A stretch of DNA of 64,000 nucleotides from Patagioenas fasciata (GCF_037038585.1 NC_092521.1:70112898-70176897); one strand, 5' to 3'. Positions 24,901-38,200 are shown, numbered from the stretch's first letter. Notes: generated by a model not told the origin, from the letters alone. Numbers and translations: made by a program.

Positions 24901-27900
24901 TTTTTATAACCTTAGTGATATTTGGATTTAGTTAAATGGAATGTTAAGCATTAACACATGAAAAGATTACTGACAAAATACTGAAGTTAGAAACCAAACA
25001 GCTTATAGCAATCTATTTGAAGTGCATTTTTCTAAACAAAGATAAACTCTCATATTTTTTTTATTAAAGGCAGAGATTGCATTAACTCTGCTGGAAGCAT
25101 GTGTAATTTATCAAAATTTGTTTATAATAGCAAGAAAATGTTACAAACCATGCAACTCAACATAGTCATTCTTCTTTTTAACATGTTGAATTTGCATACT
25201 CATGCAGCAGTCTTGACAAAAAATAGCATGTCTTCAATTTGCGGCACACTTTTAGGGGAAAAAAACCCCTTAGATTGTCAAGTGTGTGCTTTTCCTTACC
25301 CTTAAGAATTTGAAAGGGTTTGTGAACTCATATAAATCGGTGCAAATGTGAGATGATGTGAGTTGGGCAAGGGTTTTTTAGAATACATTAACACTTGGTA
25401 AATTTAAATAAAATCTACTGCATGCCTCAGTGATCTTATGCTTACAAAATGCAGTAATTTGGTGGTTTTACTCTAATAATACTAAAGCAAACCTGTTGTT
25501 CTAATAAGGCTTCATTATGTATGCTTTGTGACTATCTAATCTCTGTTTTGAGTTACCATGACTCATTTGAGGATGGGCTGCGATGAGAAACGAAGCTCAG
25601 GACACTTAAAATTTTTTCTTACATTCTCTTCCTGAAGCCGTTGTACTTCTCACGTTATTTTTTAATGACCGTTTCCTGACTTTCTATCTTAATTGTATGT
25701 TGGTGCTTTCTGTATTTGCTTTGGGCAAAGGAAACTCCAAATACAGCTCTGGGACTTAAAGATCTACAGAGTGATAAAAACTTAATTCTAAATCAGTAGA
25801 TAAACCAACTGGCACCAATACTTAGTACAGTGTTAGGAAAACTGTCTTTGACGTAAAAGCAAATCTGAACTTGTGAAGATAAATGACAGGTTTATTTAGA
25901 AAAAGACAAAAAACACATTGCCTTTGTTCATCCAGTGTAGAGGATGTACTTGTTTAGTTTGAGGGGAGAAGTGGAGGAAGAAAGAAAGTATTTGTGGTCA
26001 AAGCCAGACTTGCATTCCTGAAAGAAAAAGATTCTTTGATAGGGGAAAACCTGACTGTTGTCATTAGTATAATCATCTCCTATGGTCAAATATTTTCTCA
26101 TTGCCTTTATTGCAGAGATTCTGTTGTAGACAGCCAGAGGTTGAACTGTCATGCATGCATTTTTCTAGTATTGGATTTTTTTTTTCTTAAAAGTTTTATG
26201 CTAATTTTTTTTAAACTCAGGGTTGACATAAGGTTTCTGGAAGCTAATGAGACTACAGCCTCTCCTGTGGAAGGTATGGTGTAAAGGTTGGGAACCTTGT
26301 GTTGATTTAAAATATCACATGAATAAAAGAGCAGTAAAAGTGAGAGGAAGGGCAAAGGCGGTAAGAACGTGACTTTGGTGGCTGCTGCAGCATGTGCTCA
26401 CCTTCAGTGACTCCAGATCACAAGCTCTCTGTGTTGATAGTCATCACCTCAGTGCACTTCTGCCAGTGTCATAGAATGGAGCAGGGCTCCTGCCTCCTGA
26501 CTAATCACGCTGAATGCTACACTGTGCTAATAACAAATACAGGCAAGGTACACATCTATAACATACTCCAACCCTGATTATCCTTTCTACCCCCTCCCTC
26601 CTTCAGTAGTTGTGATGCTTAGTAATAAAGGTTTTCACAAGCACCTTGTACAATTGAAAGGATCAAACACCAATTATGATGCTATTTTGTTGGTAAACTG
26701 GGATGACTGTGCCATCTTTCTTATGAAATGAAGAATTCTGGTAACCCAAAATGAGCAAAGAGGAACATATTTAGTAGAGAGCAATATCTGAATAGGTTCA
26801 TTACTTTAACAAATACGGTTCTCCTAGAATGATTTGGAAGAGGCAGCCTATACAGCAAACACCAGTCATTAAATGCTGTTATTTATATTGTCCATTTAAC
26901 ATGAGTGCCAATTTTCAAATAAAGTTAGTTGATGGGAACAGATTCAGGTCAACAGAGTTGGTTTTATTCCGGATGTTTAAGGGATTATGTTCTTTTAGTT
27001 CATGTTGTTAGAAGCTTTTTGCCAGGAAAATGCATCAAAGATGAAACAAATCAGCAATATGAACTCTATTCAATAGCTAAAACATCCTTCTTGGCTGCAG
27101 TATTTATGTATTAAAGTTGAATGCTTGTCTGCTTTTCACAGGTCTTCCGAAGTAATCAACATGTATGTATTGTTACATAGTAATTGAAACATCAGCAATT
27201 TAAAAGTATCTATTAAACCTAAAAAAGCCAGGCTTGAGGAAGCCATGTGTATGTGTGGTTGCTGGAGCAATTTGTCATTCGAATTGACGATGAAGCCCCT
27301 GTTGAAAGCAAATTAACTAGGAAAGAACTGATCCAGCTGTATTGTAAGTGGGTCTTAGAAATGAGTATAAGGCTGGTGTTCCTTTATACTGTAAACAGAA
27401 GATAGCTGCTTGAGATGCTGGAAGGATGTTTAACTGTTGCATTATGATGTTGTTTTCCCTAAGGGTGTGAGGTGAGGAGGTGGGAAGCAAGAGAGGGGGA
27501 AGACACTTAAGGAAAAGCTGTAGTATGTCCCCTTATTTAAGGGATCTAAGCAAGCTGATCTGGTTGCATACTGTTATTCTTGATACTAGATATGAGTGAT
27601 CTTAGGACTGCTATTTAAGCAGGGGCTTGTGGTGAAAGTGTGTCATTGGTAATTTCAGTGAATTGTATTTTGTGACTGGGTACTTTTACCTGCAATGGAT
27701 CCATTTTTTGATGATGTGCACTTTGGGTATACTGAGATTGCTCTTTTCATCCTGTATGTATGTAACCTATATGGCCTTGCATTCCCCTCCTTGAAACCAT
27801 ATTTCAGGTCCTCTTTAATTCTAGTTCTCGGTCCCAGGGAGCTGTTGGAGTCCACAACACTATATTTTTTAACTCAGGAAAACAAAACTACAATTTCTGG

Positions 27901-29940
27901 ACAGAACCAGAGTAAGATAGGTATTTCTGAGTTTATTTTGGTGCCAACAAGCTGAGACCTGATTATTCCAGTGCTCCACCCTTGTCAGGAGGCAAGCATG
28001 CAGTGCAAACAGTAATATCTCAATAGGCCTTTCACCTGCCCAGAACAAACACAGATCTGGAAGACTATCTCGGTAGGTGATATGCAGCCAACCATGATGA
28101 ACTTCTCTTCCATAGTTCAGATTCAGTGTAGATCTCTTTATACAGAAAATATCAATGTTTTGTGCTCTGAAGCAGGTGTCAAGCTTCAGGCTGCCTTTGT
28201 TTTCTCAGTCTTCTCGATGCCTACTTCTTTTAAAGTATGGTTTGAGGCCTAGGGATTTGAGAAAATGGAGAGTCAGTTCAAGTCTAGCAGTCAACAGCAT
28301 TTGGATGTCCCTCAGATTCACTATCTTACATTTTGGAAACCAGTTGATTAAGAGAGTAGACCAAGACTTGTTCACCATGCAATAGAAACCTTTTGTGAGA
28401 TTCCGTAACTGATAAAAGTAGGTGTTTTTACTTGAGCTAATTCCTTACAATGTCACAATTTAAACATTTCTAGGAGGGATGTTTTATGGTAGCTCCAGTT
28501 CCCATGTCTTTAACAATTTTCAGTTGCTCATTATTGAAGCTTACTCCCTGAAATAAATTGTCTGAAGAGCTAAGAAAGCTGCTTTCTGCTTTAGTTAACT
28601 TGGATTAAAGTGCTACTGTGATCCTTCTACCTCCTCTTCCTCCACTTTCCAGTTGCTTAGCATGTTGGGTTTGTTTCAGTTAAACCAGAATGTTAGTTGC
28701 ACTCATTCTTCCCCAAGTCACTTCCACACATGGGAGATCTACAGGTCCATTAGTTTTGTTGGCAGGCAGAAGCATGAGCAAATGAGGACTTTGTTCCTGT
28801 TTTGTCCAAGGAGACTACTGGCTAACAGAGGTGCTCTTTTCCACTTCAAAAAGGGGCCCTGGCAGCATCTGCATGCATGAAAAAGTGTTTGTGTATTGGA
28901 TGTCTGCAGGGCTGTTGCTTCATCCTGGATGTTCCTTTCCCCAAAATAACTCAACAGAAGCCAAGTTCTTTTGTTCTTATTTGGGTGGCTAAAGGTAGCT
29001 GAGACTCAACTGATTATTATCTTGCAGACTTTGAAATTTACTATTTGTTGCCACAAGTGGGATGAAAGTAGTCAGAATGTGGGGGAACAGATCTTACACA
29101 ACCAACCAGTGGTTGTTCAGACCCTGTGTGAGTCTTACTTGGCTTGCATTCCTCCTCTGCCCCTGTTTCTTCAGCATGGTTGGTGCTGAGATGAGGCATT
29201 AGCAAGGGAAGTGGGACAGCAGAGATTAAGCTACCTTTATATAGAAGCTACACACATCTGGGATGATGGAGAAGTCCCAGAGTCTGTGCTCTGCACAGGT
29301 GAGCAGTCTCCATGGACAACACCAGCTGGATACTGCCTGGAAAGTCTGAGATGCCTGGGAGGTGTGGAATCTGCAGAGATGTGATTTCTTCATAGAGACC
29401 CAGACACTGAAGAAAGGTAATGGTGAAGAGCTTTTTTTTCCTGGGTACAACGTGGCACTGTATTCTGCTTTTCCAGGAGTGAGTGAGAGCATAGAGGCTA
29501 CTGTGTTGAGCACAGGTTCAGAATAGAGGAATGTTGCTGGGCATTGAAATCAAAATGAGGGTTCGATTCCCATATCTCCTGCCTGCCTTCTGATAAACAC
29601 AGAAACTGCAGCTAAATTTTGCAATCCTAACCTTTGATATATACCTTCTCATGTCATAATGTAATCTATTGTATGATAATTAGCCATTCAGAACATAACA
29701 GAAACACATAATGACTTTTATGCTAATTGTGCTCTAGACTTAATTTAATTTCATGGCTAAGAGAAAAAAAAATTGCAGCACTATCCACACAAAATCGATG
29801 CATCAGTTGCAAATAGCTTTATAAACTTATTTGGTCACCACAAATGGCTTTTGGCAAGAAATTTTATAATCTGTGCAGGTACCATGCTTGTCTGTGATAA
29901 TGAGATGAGGTTTCTGAACCTGCACCTGTACTCACAGGGC
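18955..29940. other. Intron 1 sequence without recognisable genes
   Basis: Mostly unique sequence. Visible low-complexity features are a GT repeat (18981-18991), a T/TTA-rich stretch (about 21066-21090), a G/T-rich stretch (23669-23759) and an A run near 24870. I recognise no exon, RNA gene or transposon in the rest. Confidence 0.55.
23669..23759. repeat. G/T-rich low-complexity tract
   Basis: Imperfect GTTT, GTT and GGGGTTT units for about 90 bp on the + strand, similar in composition to the tracts at 11556 and 52960. Confidence 0.85.
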
Positions 29941-29944
29941 AGGT

Positions 29945-30022
29945 TTTGTTATGCAGGGACAGGAGTTGGACTTGATCTTTGAGGGTCCCTTCCAACTCAG
30001 GACATTCTGTGATTCTGTGTTT
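29945..30022 (+). mobile_element. CR1 LINE 3' end (short fragment)
   Basis: Matches the CR1 3' untranslated end: GTTGGACTTGATCTTTGAGG, then GTCCCTTCCAACTCAGG, closing with two ATTCTGTG-type octamers. CR1 copies are typically 5'-truncated and end in this octamer repeat instead of poly-A, so this is a strongly truncated insertion in the + orientation. Confidence 0.85.
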
Positions 30023-30589
30023 CAAGCTAAGGTGCAGATTTCTAGTGGGGATCTACTTCTTTTGTACTCTGACAAGTCTCCAGCTGGTTCGCTGTGCATT
30101 TGTGCTCTGCTCTACTGTAAAGGAGTTAGTAGTATGAAAACTTCCATCTGTTTTTAACCTCTCACTGTATAAATACAATTTTGCTGAAAGCATCCAAAAA
30201 TATTTTTATTTTTTTGAGCGCATGCCTCAATCCTGTTATGTGATATGGGTATGTATGATGTATCATTTAATTGCTGAATGAAAAGGTGGAAGAATTAAGA
30301 TTTCCTTAGAAATATAATCCGTTTTCTTAGAATGGCTGTTTAAATAAATGCAAGATTGTTTCTTCCCCCCTCCTCCCCTCAAAAAAGGCTGAATTAATGG
30401 ATGCTTACATACCAGCCCCTAGGTATTCTGAATCTTAATTTAAACTTGAATGAGGCTGGAATGTTGTTTGTTCTTGTGTGCAATTTGAAAAGGACATTTA
30501 CGCTACAGTTCTTACTAATGACACCTGTTTTGATTCCTGATTGATTGCTTTTTCTGCTCCTAAACGACACACATGACAGGAGGGTGGCC

Positions 30590-30606
30590 TTTTTTTTTTT
30601 TTTTTT
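30590..30606. repeat. T17 homopolymer
   Basis: A run of 17 T residues. Confidence 0.9.
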
Positions 30607-32554
30607 AAGTGTAATTTTGAAGAAAACTAATTTGGGTGAATTTCTCGATGTACTTACTCTTAGATGTTTAGGAGTTACGCTCTTAGAATAAAGGACCTTT
30701 AATCTTATTCCACATAAATATTTACATGTCGGTTTGATTTTTCTGAACACAGTATTTTTTTTTCTTGAAAGCTAATAGCATTTTAAAAAATGAAAACAGT
30801 TTGTTTTTTGTAGCTTTTATGAATGAAAATGAATTACTGAGACAATTAGAGCCATGTATTTTTCCTCAAAATAAACCTGAATTGTGTGGAATACTTCTCT
30901 GCCAGTAAAGGTGCTAATATCCCAGATAGCAGAGAAGTTGAAAGTTTCAGTAAATTAGAGCATTTTGAGTATGTAGCAACTGGCCTGACTGCTTGTAATA
31001 AAGCAGCAGTGTTTCAGGTGAAAGCTGAACCCACATTCCAGGATTATCTGATGTGTATTATCAAGAAAAGTTCCTCATATGTTGGAGGAAATATAAACTC
31101 AGTGCTATTAAATAACCTGGAATAAAGCAGGCTTCTACCAGTCATAGCTTGCTTGTAGCAGAGTGTAATACACAGCAGAAACTAATATAGAAAGAACCAT
31201 TACAAACCTGAATTTCTCCATCTGAGTTTTGGGTGTTGAAACAGTAGAGTGATAACTGAGGATTTGCTTCTGTACTTGGGAGCAGACAGATATACAGTTA
31301 CCCAGAATAAAGAACACTAGCAGTAATATTGGGAACAAATGCAGCTTTCTATAAACTCTGTTCCCAATGAAATAATTAGGACTCTGCACAGGCTTAGTGG
31401 AAAACACTATAGACCTCTGCCTGTGCTCTACGTTGTCTACATCTCAAAACTTCACAGACAACTGTTTAACAAATTGGAAAAATAAGGGACTGAAACAATA
31501 GCAAAATGTAGGGTTTAAAATCAGAATGCCTCCCAGCGCTGAGTTATAGTTATTTCTATAGGTTGTTCCCTTGATTTTTTTTTTTTTTTTTTTTTTAGTT
31601 TGTTCTTCATTTGAACCTGAAGCTGAAGTTTATGTGCCTTGGAGGGTGGTGGTGCGTGCCCAAATTTCACTTCATTTCAGTTGGGCGCATACTCCTTTGG
31701 GCTGCCTTGTAAATACCAACCTCAGCATACGTGTGTTTCTTTTTCATCTTGATGGCATTTGTTTTGCTGTATTTGATCTTGGCATGCATATATGTATTAG
31801 CTCCCTGGTAAAGATGAGTCACATCTGAGACACTGTACAAATGCAGTGCTGTTTATCAGGTAGTAATTTCAGACTTCATTTAAATATATTTCAGTTAGCT
31901 TGAAGGTGTGTGCATCTTGAAGAACAGGTTTGACAAGATCCTGGAGTGTAAGTTGTAGCAAGGCAAATGTGATCTGTAAGGAGTTACAGCTCTGAAGAGG
32001 AGTATTAAGAGTTGTTGAAATGATGCGGAGAACAGAGAAAGGATTTGCTAGAAGATGAAAAATACAGAAGAAAATGGAACAGATAAAGTATAAGACAGCC
32101 GGGAAACAGATTGCTCAAGCCAATCTTGAAAAGAATAATATAGCTTTTAGAAGGAAAGTTCTACTATTTACCTTAAAGCTAAGCTACTAAAATGAATGAC
32201 AAAGAAAAAAAATGAAATAGAAATTAAAAAGAGGAATAAAAACCAAGAAAAAAGCATTTCAGTCTTATCCTTTTAAAATATGCCTAAGTGCTGTGGAGCG
32301 TTGTCCGTTCTCATGTATGTGTGGGTGAGACTTTGGTGATTTGAACTGATCTGTCAGGACCATCTTTGCAGTTTGTGACTCCTTACTCTTCCGGTAAAGA
32401 AAGGAAAGAGTATGTGTCCCCTCTCTCAAATTCTTCTCACAGCAGTGGTAGGGAGACAGAATGTAGAAACCATTTAATCTTTTATCTTTGTTAGGAGCCA
32501 TACACTGGCTTGTCCTTTGGTTATTTGGTAGGAAGTCTTACATTTCTGTTCCTG
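30607..32554. other. Intron 1 sequence, nothing recognisable
   Basis: Unique-looking sequence with a 22-T run and a purine-rich, A-rich stretch at about 32020-32260. A 79-codon frame at 30886-31125 has no recognisable family. Confidence 0.55.
31575..31596. repeat. T22 homopolymer
   Basis: Twenty-two consecutive T residues; no retroposon body is recognised next to it. Confidence 0.9.
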
Positions 32555-33316
32555 TCCCTTAGCAAAGGGAAGTGCCAAGTCTTGCACCTGAGGAGGAACA
32601 ACCCCAGGCACCAGTACATGCTGGGGGCTGATGGGCTGGCAAGCAGCTTGACAGAAAATGACCTGGGGGTCCTGGTGGACACCAAGTGGAACATAAGCCA
32701 GCAATGTGCCTTTGCTTGCAAAGAAAGCAAATGGCATCCTGGGCTGCATGAGGAGGAGTGTTGCCAGCAGCTGAAATGAGGGGGATCCTTCCCTTTTTCT
32801 CAACACTCGTGAGGCCACATCCGGAGTGCTGGATCCAGTTCCGGGCTGACCAATGTGAGAGACATACAAAGTTACTGGAGGGAATTGAGTGAAGGGCTGC
32901 TAAGTTGATTAAGGGACTGGAGCATCTGTCATAGGAAAGGCTGAGAGAACTGGGAGTGTTTTGCCTGGAGAAGGGAAGGCTCAGGGGGGATCTTATTGTT
33001 GTGTATAAATACTTGAAGAGAAGGTGCAAAGAAGATGGAGTCAGGCTCTTTTCAGTGGTACCCAGTTACAGGACCAGAGGTAGAGGCCGTAAACTGAAAT
33101 ACAGGAGGTTCCTTCTGAACATCAAAGAAATCTTTTTTACTGTAAGGCTGACCAAGCACTGTAACAGGTTGTTCAGAGATTTCACGGAGTCTCTGACCTT
33201 GGAGATACTAAAAAGCTGTCTAGACGCGGTCCTGGACAACCTGCTCTACTTGAGCAGAGGAGTTGGACCAGATGATCTCCAGAAGTCCTTCCCAACCTCA
33301 ACCATTCTGATTCTGT
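32555..33316 (+). mobile_element. CR1 LINE, end of ORF2 and 3' UTR
   Basis: The + strand encodes the C-terminal part of CR1 ORF2 in decayed form: KCQVLHLRRNNP and DLGVLVDTKWNISQQC near 32570-32700, and after frame breaks LRGDLIVVYKYLK and RLFSVVPS (about 32960-33070). The CR1 3' end (GTTGGACCAGATGATCTCC) and an ATTCTGATTCTG tail follow. There are several frameshifts and a stop after CCQQLK, so the copy is dead. The 5' end is approximate. Confidence 0.92.
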
Positions 33317-33699
33317 TCCTGACATGAGCATTTGTTAAAGTAAAGAAAAAACTCTGAAGATATCAGGGACTTAATACTTGAAAGGCATTTTGAACCACAG
33401 AAATGCGAGTTATGGTCTTCATTTACCCTTGATACTGGGATGAAATCAAGTCTCTCTGGACTATTTGTCAATCTTGCTCTTGCAAGTCATCAAAGGCAAG
33501 AGATCCCACAACATCCTTAGATATCTTGTTCCTTTGTTTCAGTATTCTGCAATTAAAACTTTGTTCTAATCCAGATCATCCCAGCTGCAAGTTAAAACTT
33601 TCCTGTTAAATCCAGAACATCGTTGATTGCTGTCCTCTACACTTCTAGGTATTAAAGAAGTATAGGTTTAGATTGTTGTGGCTGGCCTGTGGGTTCTTA

Positions 33700-34470
33700 G
33701 GAGGCAGAATAGCCTTTTGCATTTTTGAGGCAAACATCCAACATGATACTTGTTCCTTATAAGCCATGTTTGCTAAAACCATTATCCTTGCAGTTCCCTC
33801 AAGTGCTTTCTTGTTACCTGTCAACAGCATGGAGCCCCAAACTGAGTATGGAATTCCAGCTGCAATTTGTTTTTTAGCACCAAAGAAGTGTAATTGCATT
33901 CCAGACCTCAGTGGTTGTCTAGGATAGCACTCCCTCTAGAAATGGGACTTGATTCTTCGGGCAGCAGTCTAGTATTGGTCATGTATAGTTTTTAGTCCTC
34001 TGTGAGGACCCCATTCTCCCCTCCTGTACTGCTTCAATAATTTATCTCCTTCGTATAGTATTTTATATTTAGTGGGTTGGTGTGTGTGTGTGTAAACCTC
34101 TTTTGGTTGATACTTACTAGTGCCAACTTGAATTAATAATGTAATCTTTAAGAAAAAAAAAAAAATCTTGGTACAGAATTGTTTTCTTTGGACATTTTTG
34201 CCTAAGTTAGATGAGCTACAGCCTGCTTTGATGCCATCTATAAATGTTTAAAAGCATACCCAGTCTGTCATCCAAAACACTAATTAAACTTAGAAAGAAT
34301 CAGATCCAGGAAATAACTAAAAATGTCCTTCTGGTGGTCATTTAGCTGCTGTCTTCTGAGTACAGTTGATCAACCAGATAAGTCCGCACAATGTTGTATT
34401 TTAGATCATGTTTCTCTAACTTGTTTATGAGATTATTTAGGGAAAATTTATGTTGGGAACCTGCTAAGGT
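33700..34470 (-). mobile_element. Old CR1-like LINE fragment, antisense
   Basis: Read in antisense, the segment resembles the CR1 reverse-transcriptase region: GGAGCCCCAAACTGAGTATG and GAATTCCAGCTGC near 33830-33860 match the antisense of the conserved C-terminal block. TTGTTTATGAGATT near 34421-34434 and its surroundings match the antisense of the region before the palm. It is far more diverged than the neighbouring copies and no frame survives. It may be an older CR1 subfamily or an L3-like relative. Both ends are uncertain. Confidence 0.55.
34080..34093. repeat. (GT)n microsatellite, 7 units
   Basis: A GT dinucleotide repeat within the diverged antisense CR1-like region. Confidence 0.85.
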
Positions 34471-36529
34471 TGGACTATACTTCACCCGTAGCTTTCCTTT
34501 CAACCTTTGGGTTAATTGCTTTGTTGGAAAAGAACAGGCTTTGAGATTGAGGTTAACATCCATCTTGATCCTCCCCTCAGTTTTATCTTCTGCACTGTGG
34601 TCATTTGGACTCTAAAGTGGGAGGCCTGGATCCCTGTGGAAACCTTGGAAGTAATATGTCTTGTGGAAATAGTTGCTTTTGTTTGCAGACGGGCAGGAAG
34701 GGAAGTGACATGTTGCATACTTCTCTGTGAAGAGAAGCTGAAGTACTGAGAATTTGCAGAAATAATCCATTCTAACTATGGAAAGAGGGCAGTCTTGTCC
34801 TATTCTGATAAAGGCCACAAGCTGGAGAAAGTAGCACTGAAGAGTTTTGGCTTTTTATTTAAGTAGTAGGATGGAAGAAATTGTGTATGAATAGCCTTCT
34901 ACCTTTTAAATGCAGTTGTCTTCATACTATTTGCTGTAATATTTCCTAGATAGATCAACTCCACCCTAAGATACATTAAAAATAAATAAATTTTAAAAAC
35001 ATTTGTCTGGGATCTTTGTTCTGAGGGAACATGGTACATTATTTGTATATCAGAATTTGGGTGGGGTGGGTTGGTTTGTTTGTTTGTTTTGCGTTTCTAT
35101 GTTCCTTTTTAATGTGGATTTGCTTGTTAGTAATGAGTCAAGTAATAAGATCCAGTACAGTGGAAGGGCTTACTGAAACTGCCTTCTTGGAGTAGACCAT
35201 TTAATATTTGAGGGGCTTTTCCATTTGTATTTATCTCACTGAAGTGCAACTGTGTTATTATGAGGATTTACTGGATGTTGCTGTTTCCCACTTTGGTGGT
35301 AAGTTTTCTCATAGGAGAACTGATTATGGAAGCAGCTTTCCTTGTCTGGTGTCTTAAGCTGATAAAGCGGAAAAAAAAAAAAACAACAACTATTTTTACT
35401 TTTTAATAGTAGGAACTTTTTAAAAATGGCAGATGGAAGGTTGCTTGGCATTCACAGTGCAAAGCTTCTTTCTAACTGCTGATTTCTAAGCTGTTCCCAT
35501 GGGCTGTTCCCTCTGCTTGACAGTGAGGCTGTGCAGATGCAAGGTCCTGCAGCACTCTGCATCTCTGGAAGAAGTAAGCCAGCAGGCATTTTTTAGGCTC
35601 ATGTTGGTGAGGTATAATTGCATGTGGATCCCTCCATCTATAATAGAGATGAAACATTCCCAGCTTGGCCCCTTCTGGACACAATTATAGAGGCAGTAAA
35701 GCAGATGCTTCTTGTAGTGTTTTCGAATCATCAGATACCTCACCATTTGCTCATTTTTATTTTGAAATTAGTTATTCCAACCTTCTGCAGAAAATGCCAT
35801 TTCTTTCCGCCAGAAAATGCCATCTACTGCAGAGATCTCTGAGCATACATTAAGCATTGTTCTGTTGACTGCTGGCTAGTGCAGTATTTTTATTAGCCTT
35901 TCTACTCTTATCAAAAAAGGATCAGGAATTGAAAAACTGCTCCCTTCTCTGTTGGGGTGGGGCGATGCTGTGGTGTGTGTTCTCATGTGTCTCATGTTGC
36001 AACATATTGACTGTTGTTGCTCTACTTTCTAATACAGAAGTGCTTTTAAAATACTGGAAATAATTTCAAGTCCCTCTTTTATCAGTAGATACAGATACTC
36101 ATTCTGATCTTTTTTTTGTCACAGAACTACTTTGAACTATCTTGATGTGGAGAAGTGTTTTCCTTCCCTGTTTGAATTCAGATTTTTCTTTGGTGTATTG
36201 TAAGTTCAGGGGCCATAACGAAATGTCATAAAGTGATACTTTGTAAGCTACTTAATGGTAAGATCCTGAAGTTATGAAACCAATTGGATTTCTTTAGTGG
36301 AAGAAAAAATGTGGTATATAAAGAGGTAAATTTACTGTCCAAAACTTCCTTCTTCAGAGGAACTTTAACAGGAGAATGCTTAGTATAACTAGAAAATATT
36401 CTTGTTGTTGGAGGCCTTTCTGGATGCTTTCAGTTCAAAGTCATGTGGATTTGAATGATAGTCCAAACTCTTATTCAAACCAGAGTTAAAACGAAGTTTA
36501 GACCAGTTTTTTGTTTGAATTCAGACTGA
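34471..36529. other. Intron 1 sequence, nothing recognisable
   Basis: Contains a short GTTTGTTT tract near 35075-35090 and an A13 run near 35370. The rest has no feature I can name. Confidence 0.55.
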
Positions 36530-37170
36530 GGGCTTTGTCCTGTCTTGAAAACTTAAAAGGATGGAGATTCTACAACTTCTCTGGGAAGCCTAGTGTGAAG
36601 TTTCTTAGTATATCTAGTTGGAATCTTTCTTATTTCAGTTTGCATCCTGTCCTCTTACCATGCATCTCAGCAAAGTCTCTGTATTTGCCATTACTTCTGC
36701 TTAGGTGTTGGAAGATTGCTCTTCTGTTTCCCAAATCCTTCTTTTCTCTAGGCTAAAAAAACCTTACTCCTTCAGCCTTTCATCACAGAAAGTGCTGCAG
36801 TCCCTTCATGATCGGTGGCCCTTCACAGAACCTTCTCCATTTATCAGCATTATTCTTGTACTTGTGCCAAAACCAGATGCCGTCTCCCAGATGTGATCCA
36901 ACCAGCACTGAGTAGAGGAATCACGAGTTACCTCGATTTACCTGCTGTGCTCCTGTTGATACAGACCAGTGTGCTTGTTGGCCTTCAGCATCACTGGGAT
37001 GTGCCTCTGATTTGTGTTCAGCTTGCTGTCTGATGGGAGCCTTGGGTCCTTTTCAGCAGCGCTGCTCACCAGCATGTACCACCACAGGGAGTTAGCAAGT
37101 CCCAGGTGCAGAACTTCGTATTTGTTTATGTTTGAATTTCATGTAGTTCCTACTGGCCTATCCTATTCCA
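36530..37170 (-). mobile_element. Antisense CR1 LINE, 3' part (host of nested insertion)
   Basis: In antisense this reads as the 3' half of a CR1: the segment AGGATGGAGATTCTACAACT (around 36560) near its 3' end, then the ORF2 C-terminal region, including the antisense of the conserved PLYSALVRPHLE-type block near 36900 (CCAGCACTGAGTAGAGGAAT). It is diverged. The same element resumes at 37627 after a nested CR1, which is therefore younger. Confidence 0.8.
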
Positions 37171-37626
37171 ATAAGGAACTACTGGAGGGAGTCCAGTGGC
37201 AGGCTACAAAGATGATGAGGGGTCTAGAGCACCTTTCTTATGAAGAGACACTGAGCGAGCTGGGTCTGTTCAGCCTGGAGAAGGCTGAGAGGGGATCTCA
37301 TAAATGTTTATAAATATCTCAAGGGTGAATGTCAAGAGGATGAGATCAGACTCTTTTCAGTGGTGCCCAACGATAGGATGAGGGGCAATGAGCACAGACT
37401 GTAGGGGGTTCCATCTGAATATGAGGAAAAACTTCTTTACTTTGAGGGTGCCAGAGCACTGGAACAGGCTGCCCAGAGAGGTTGTGGAGTCTCCTCTGGA
37501 GACATTCAAGACCTGCCTGGACACATTCCTGTGTGATCTGCTCTGGGTGAACCTGCTTCAGCAGGTGAGTTGGACTAGATGATCTCCAGAGGTCCCTTCC
37601 AACCCCAGCTATTCTGTGATTCTGTC
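37171..37626 (+). mobile_element. CR1 LINE 3' fragment, nested
   Basis: A + strand CR1 starting within the C-terminal ORF2 region. Decoded pieces include [11 protein letters not shown] and, in another frame, [16 protein letters not shown] followed by [11 protein letters not shown]. It ends with TTGGACTAGATGATCTCCAG, GGTCCCTTCCAACCCC and an ATTCTGTGATTCTGT tail. It interrupts an antisense CR1: sequence on either side (TATTCCA before, AGCCTGTCTAGG after) is contiguous in the older element. It is closer to consensus than its host. Confidence 0.93.
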
Positions 37627-38200
37627 AGCCTGTCTAGGTTGCTTTGAATGGCAGCCCTGCTGTTGAGTATTCACTCCCTAGTTCAGTGTCTTCCAAGAAC
37701 TCAATGAGGGTGCATTACAATTTGTAACTGACCTCTAGGTAGAGTATGAACTGATAACTACTGGCTTTTGAGCCTGATCATCCAACCAGTATTTCATCCA
37801 TTTGGTAGTTAATCTAGACCCTACTATACCAACTTGGATTCAAGGATGCTGTCAGTGACAGCTGCTGAAAGCTGTATAGTCAAGGTAAGCTACATTGGCT
37901 GCTCCCTTCTTATCCACAGATCTAGTCTTTTTGCCATAGCAGCTACTTAGGTTGATTAAACATGATTTACCCTTGGTAGTCCATGCTAGGGTTTTTCACC
38001 ATCATCTTTGTGTGCCCTGTTGTATTTTCCAAGAGGAAGTATTTCATATTTTCACTCCGATTGAAGCAAGGCTGAGCAACCTGTAGTTCTTCAGATTGTA
38101 TTTTTACCCTTTTAGAAGATGCATGCAGCGCTTGCTTTTCCCTAGTCACTGGAATCTTTTCCAGCTTCCACAGCCTTTTCAAAGTGTCTCAAGACCTGTG
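37627..38200 (-). mobile_element. Antisense CR1 LINE, reverse-transcriptase part (continuation)
   Basis: Continues the antisense CR1 split by the nested copy. Antisense RT-core landmarks are visible: the region opposite the ADDTKL-type motif (about 37690-37720), the stretch opposite the conserved DFSKAFDT motif (about 37850-37900), and ACCCTTGGTAGTCCATGCTA opposite the GFTKGKS motif (about 37970-37990). Further antisense homology reaches about 38190. Many indels; no coding frame. Confidence 0.78.

Noticed and set aside
32510..33327. Frames of 89 and 123 codons that look like protein
   Set aside because: They are pieces of a decayed CR1 ORF2 in different frames, not a host gene.
37014..37582. 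Frames of 99 and 64 codons
   Set aside because: They fall on the boundary and body of the nested CR1 and show CR1 ORF2 C-terminal motifs; the first is partly a chance extension into the host repeat.
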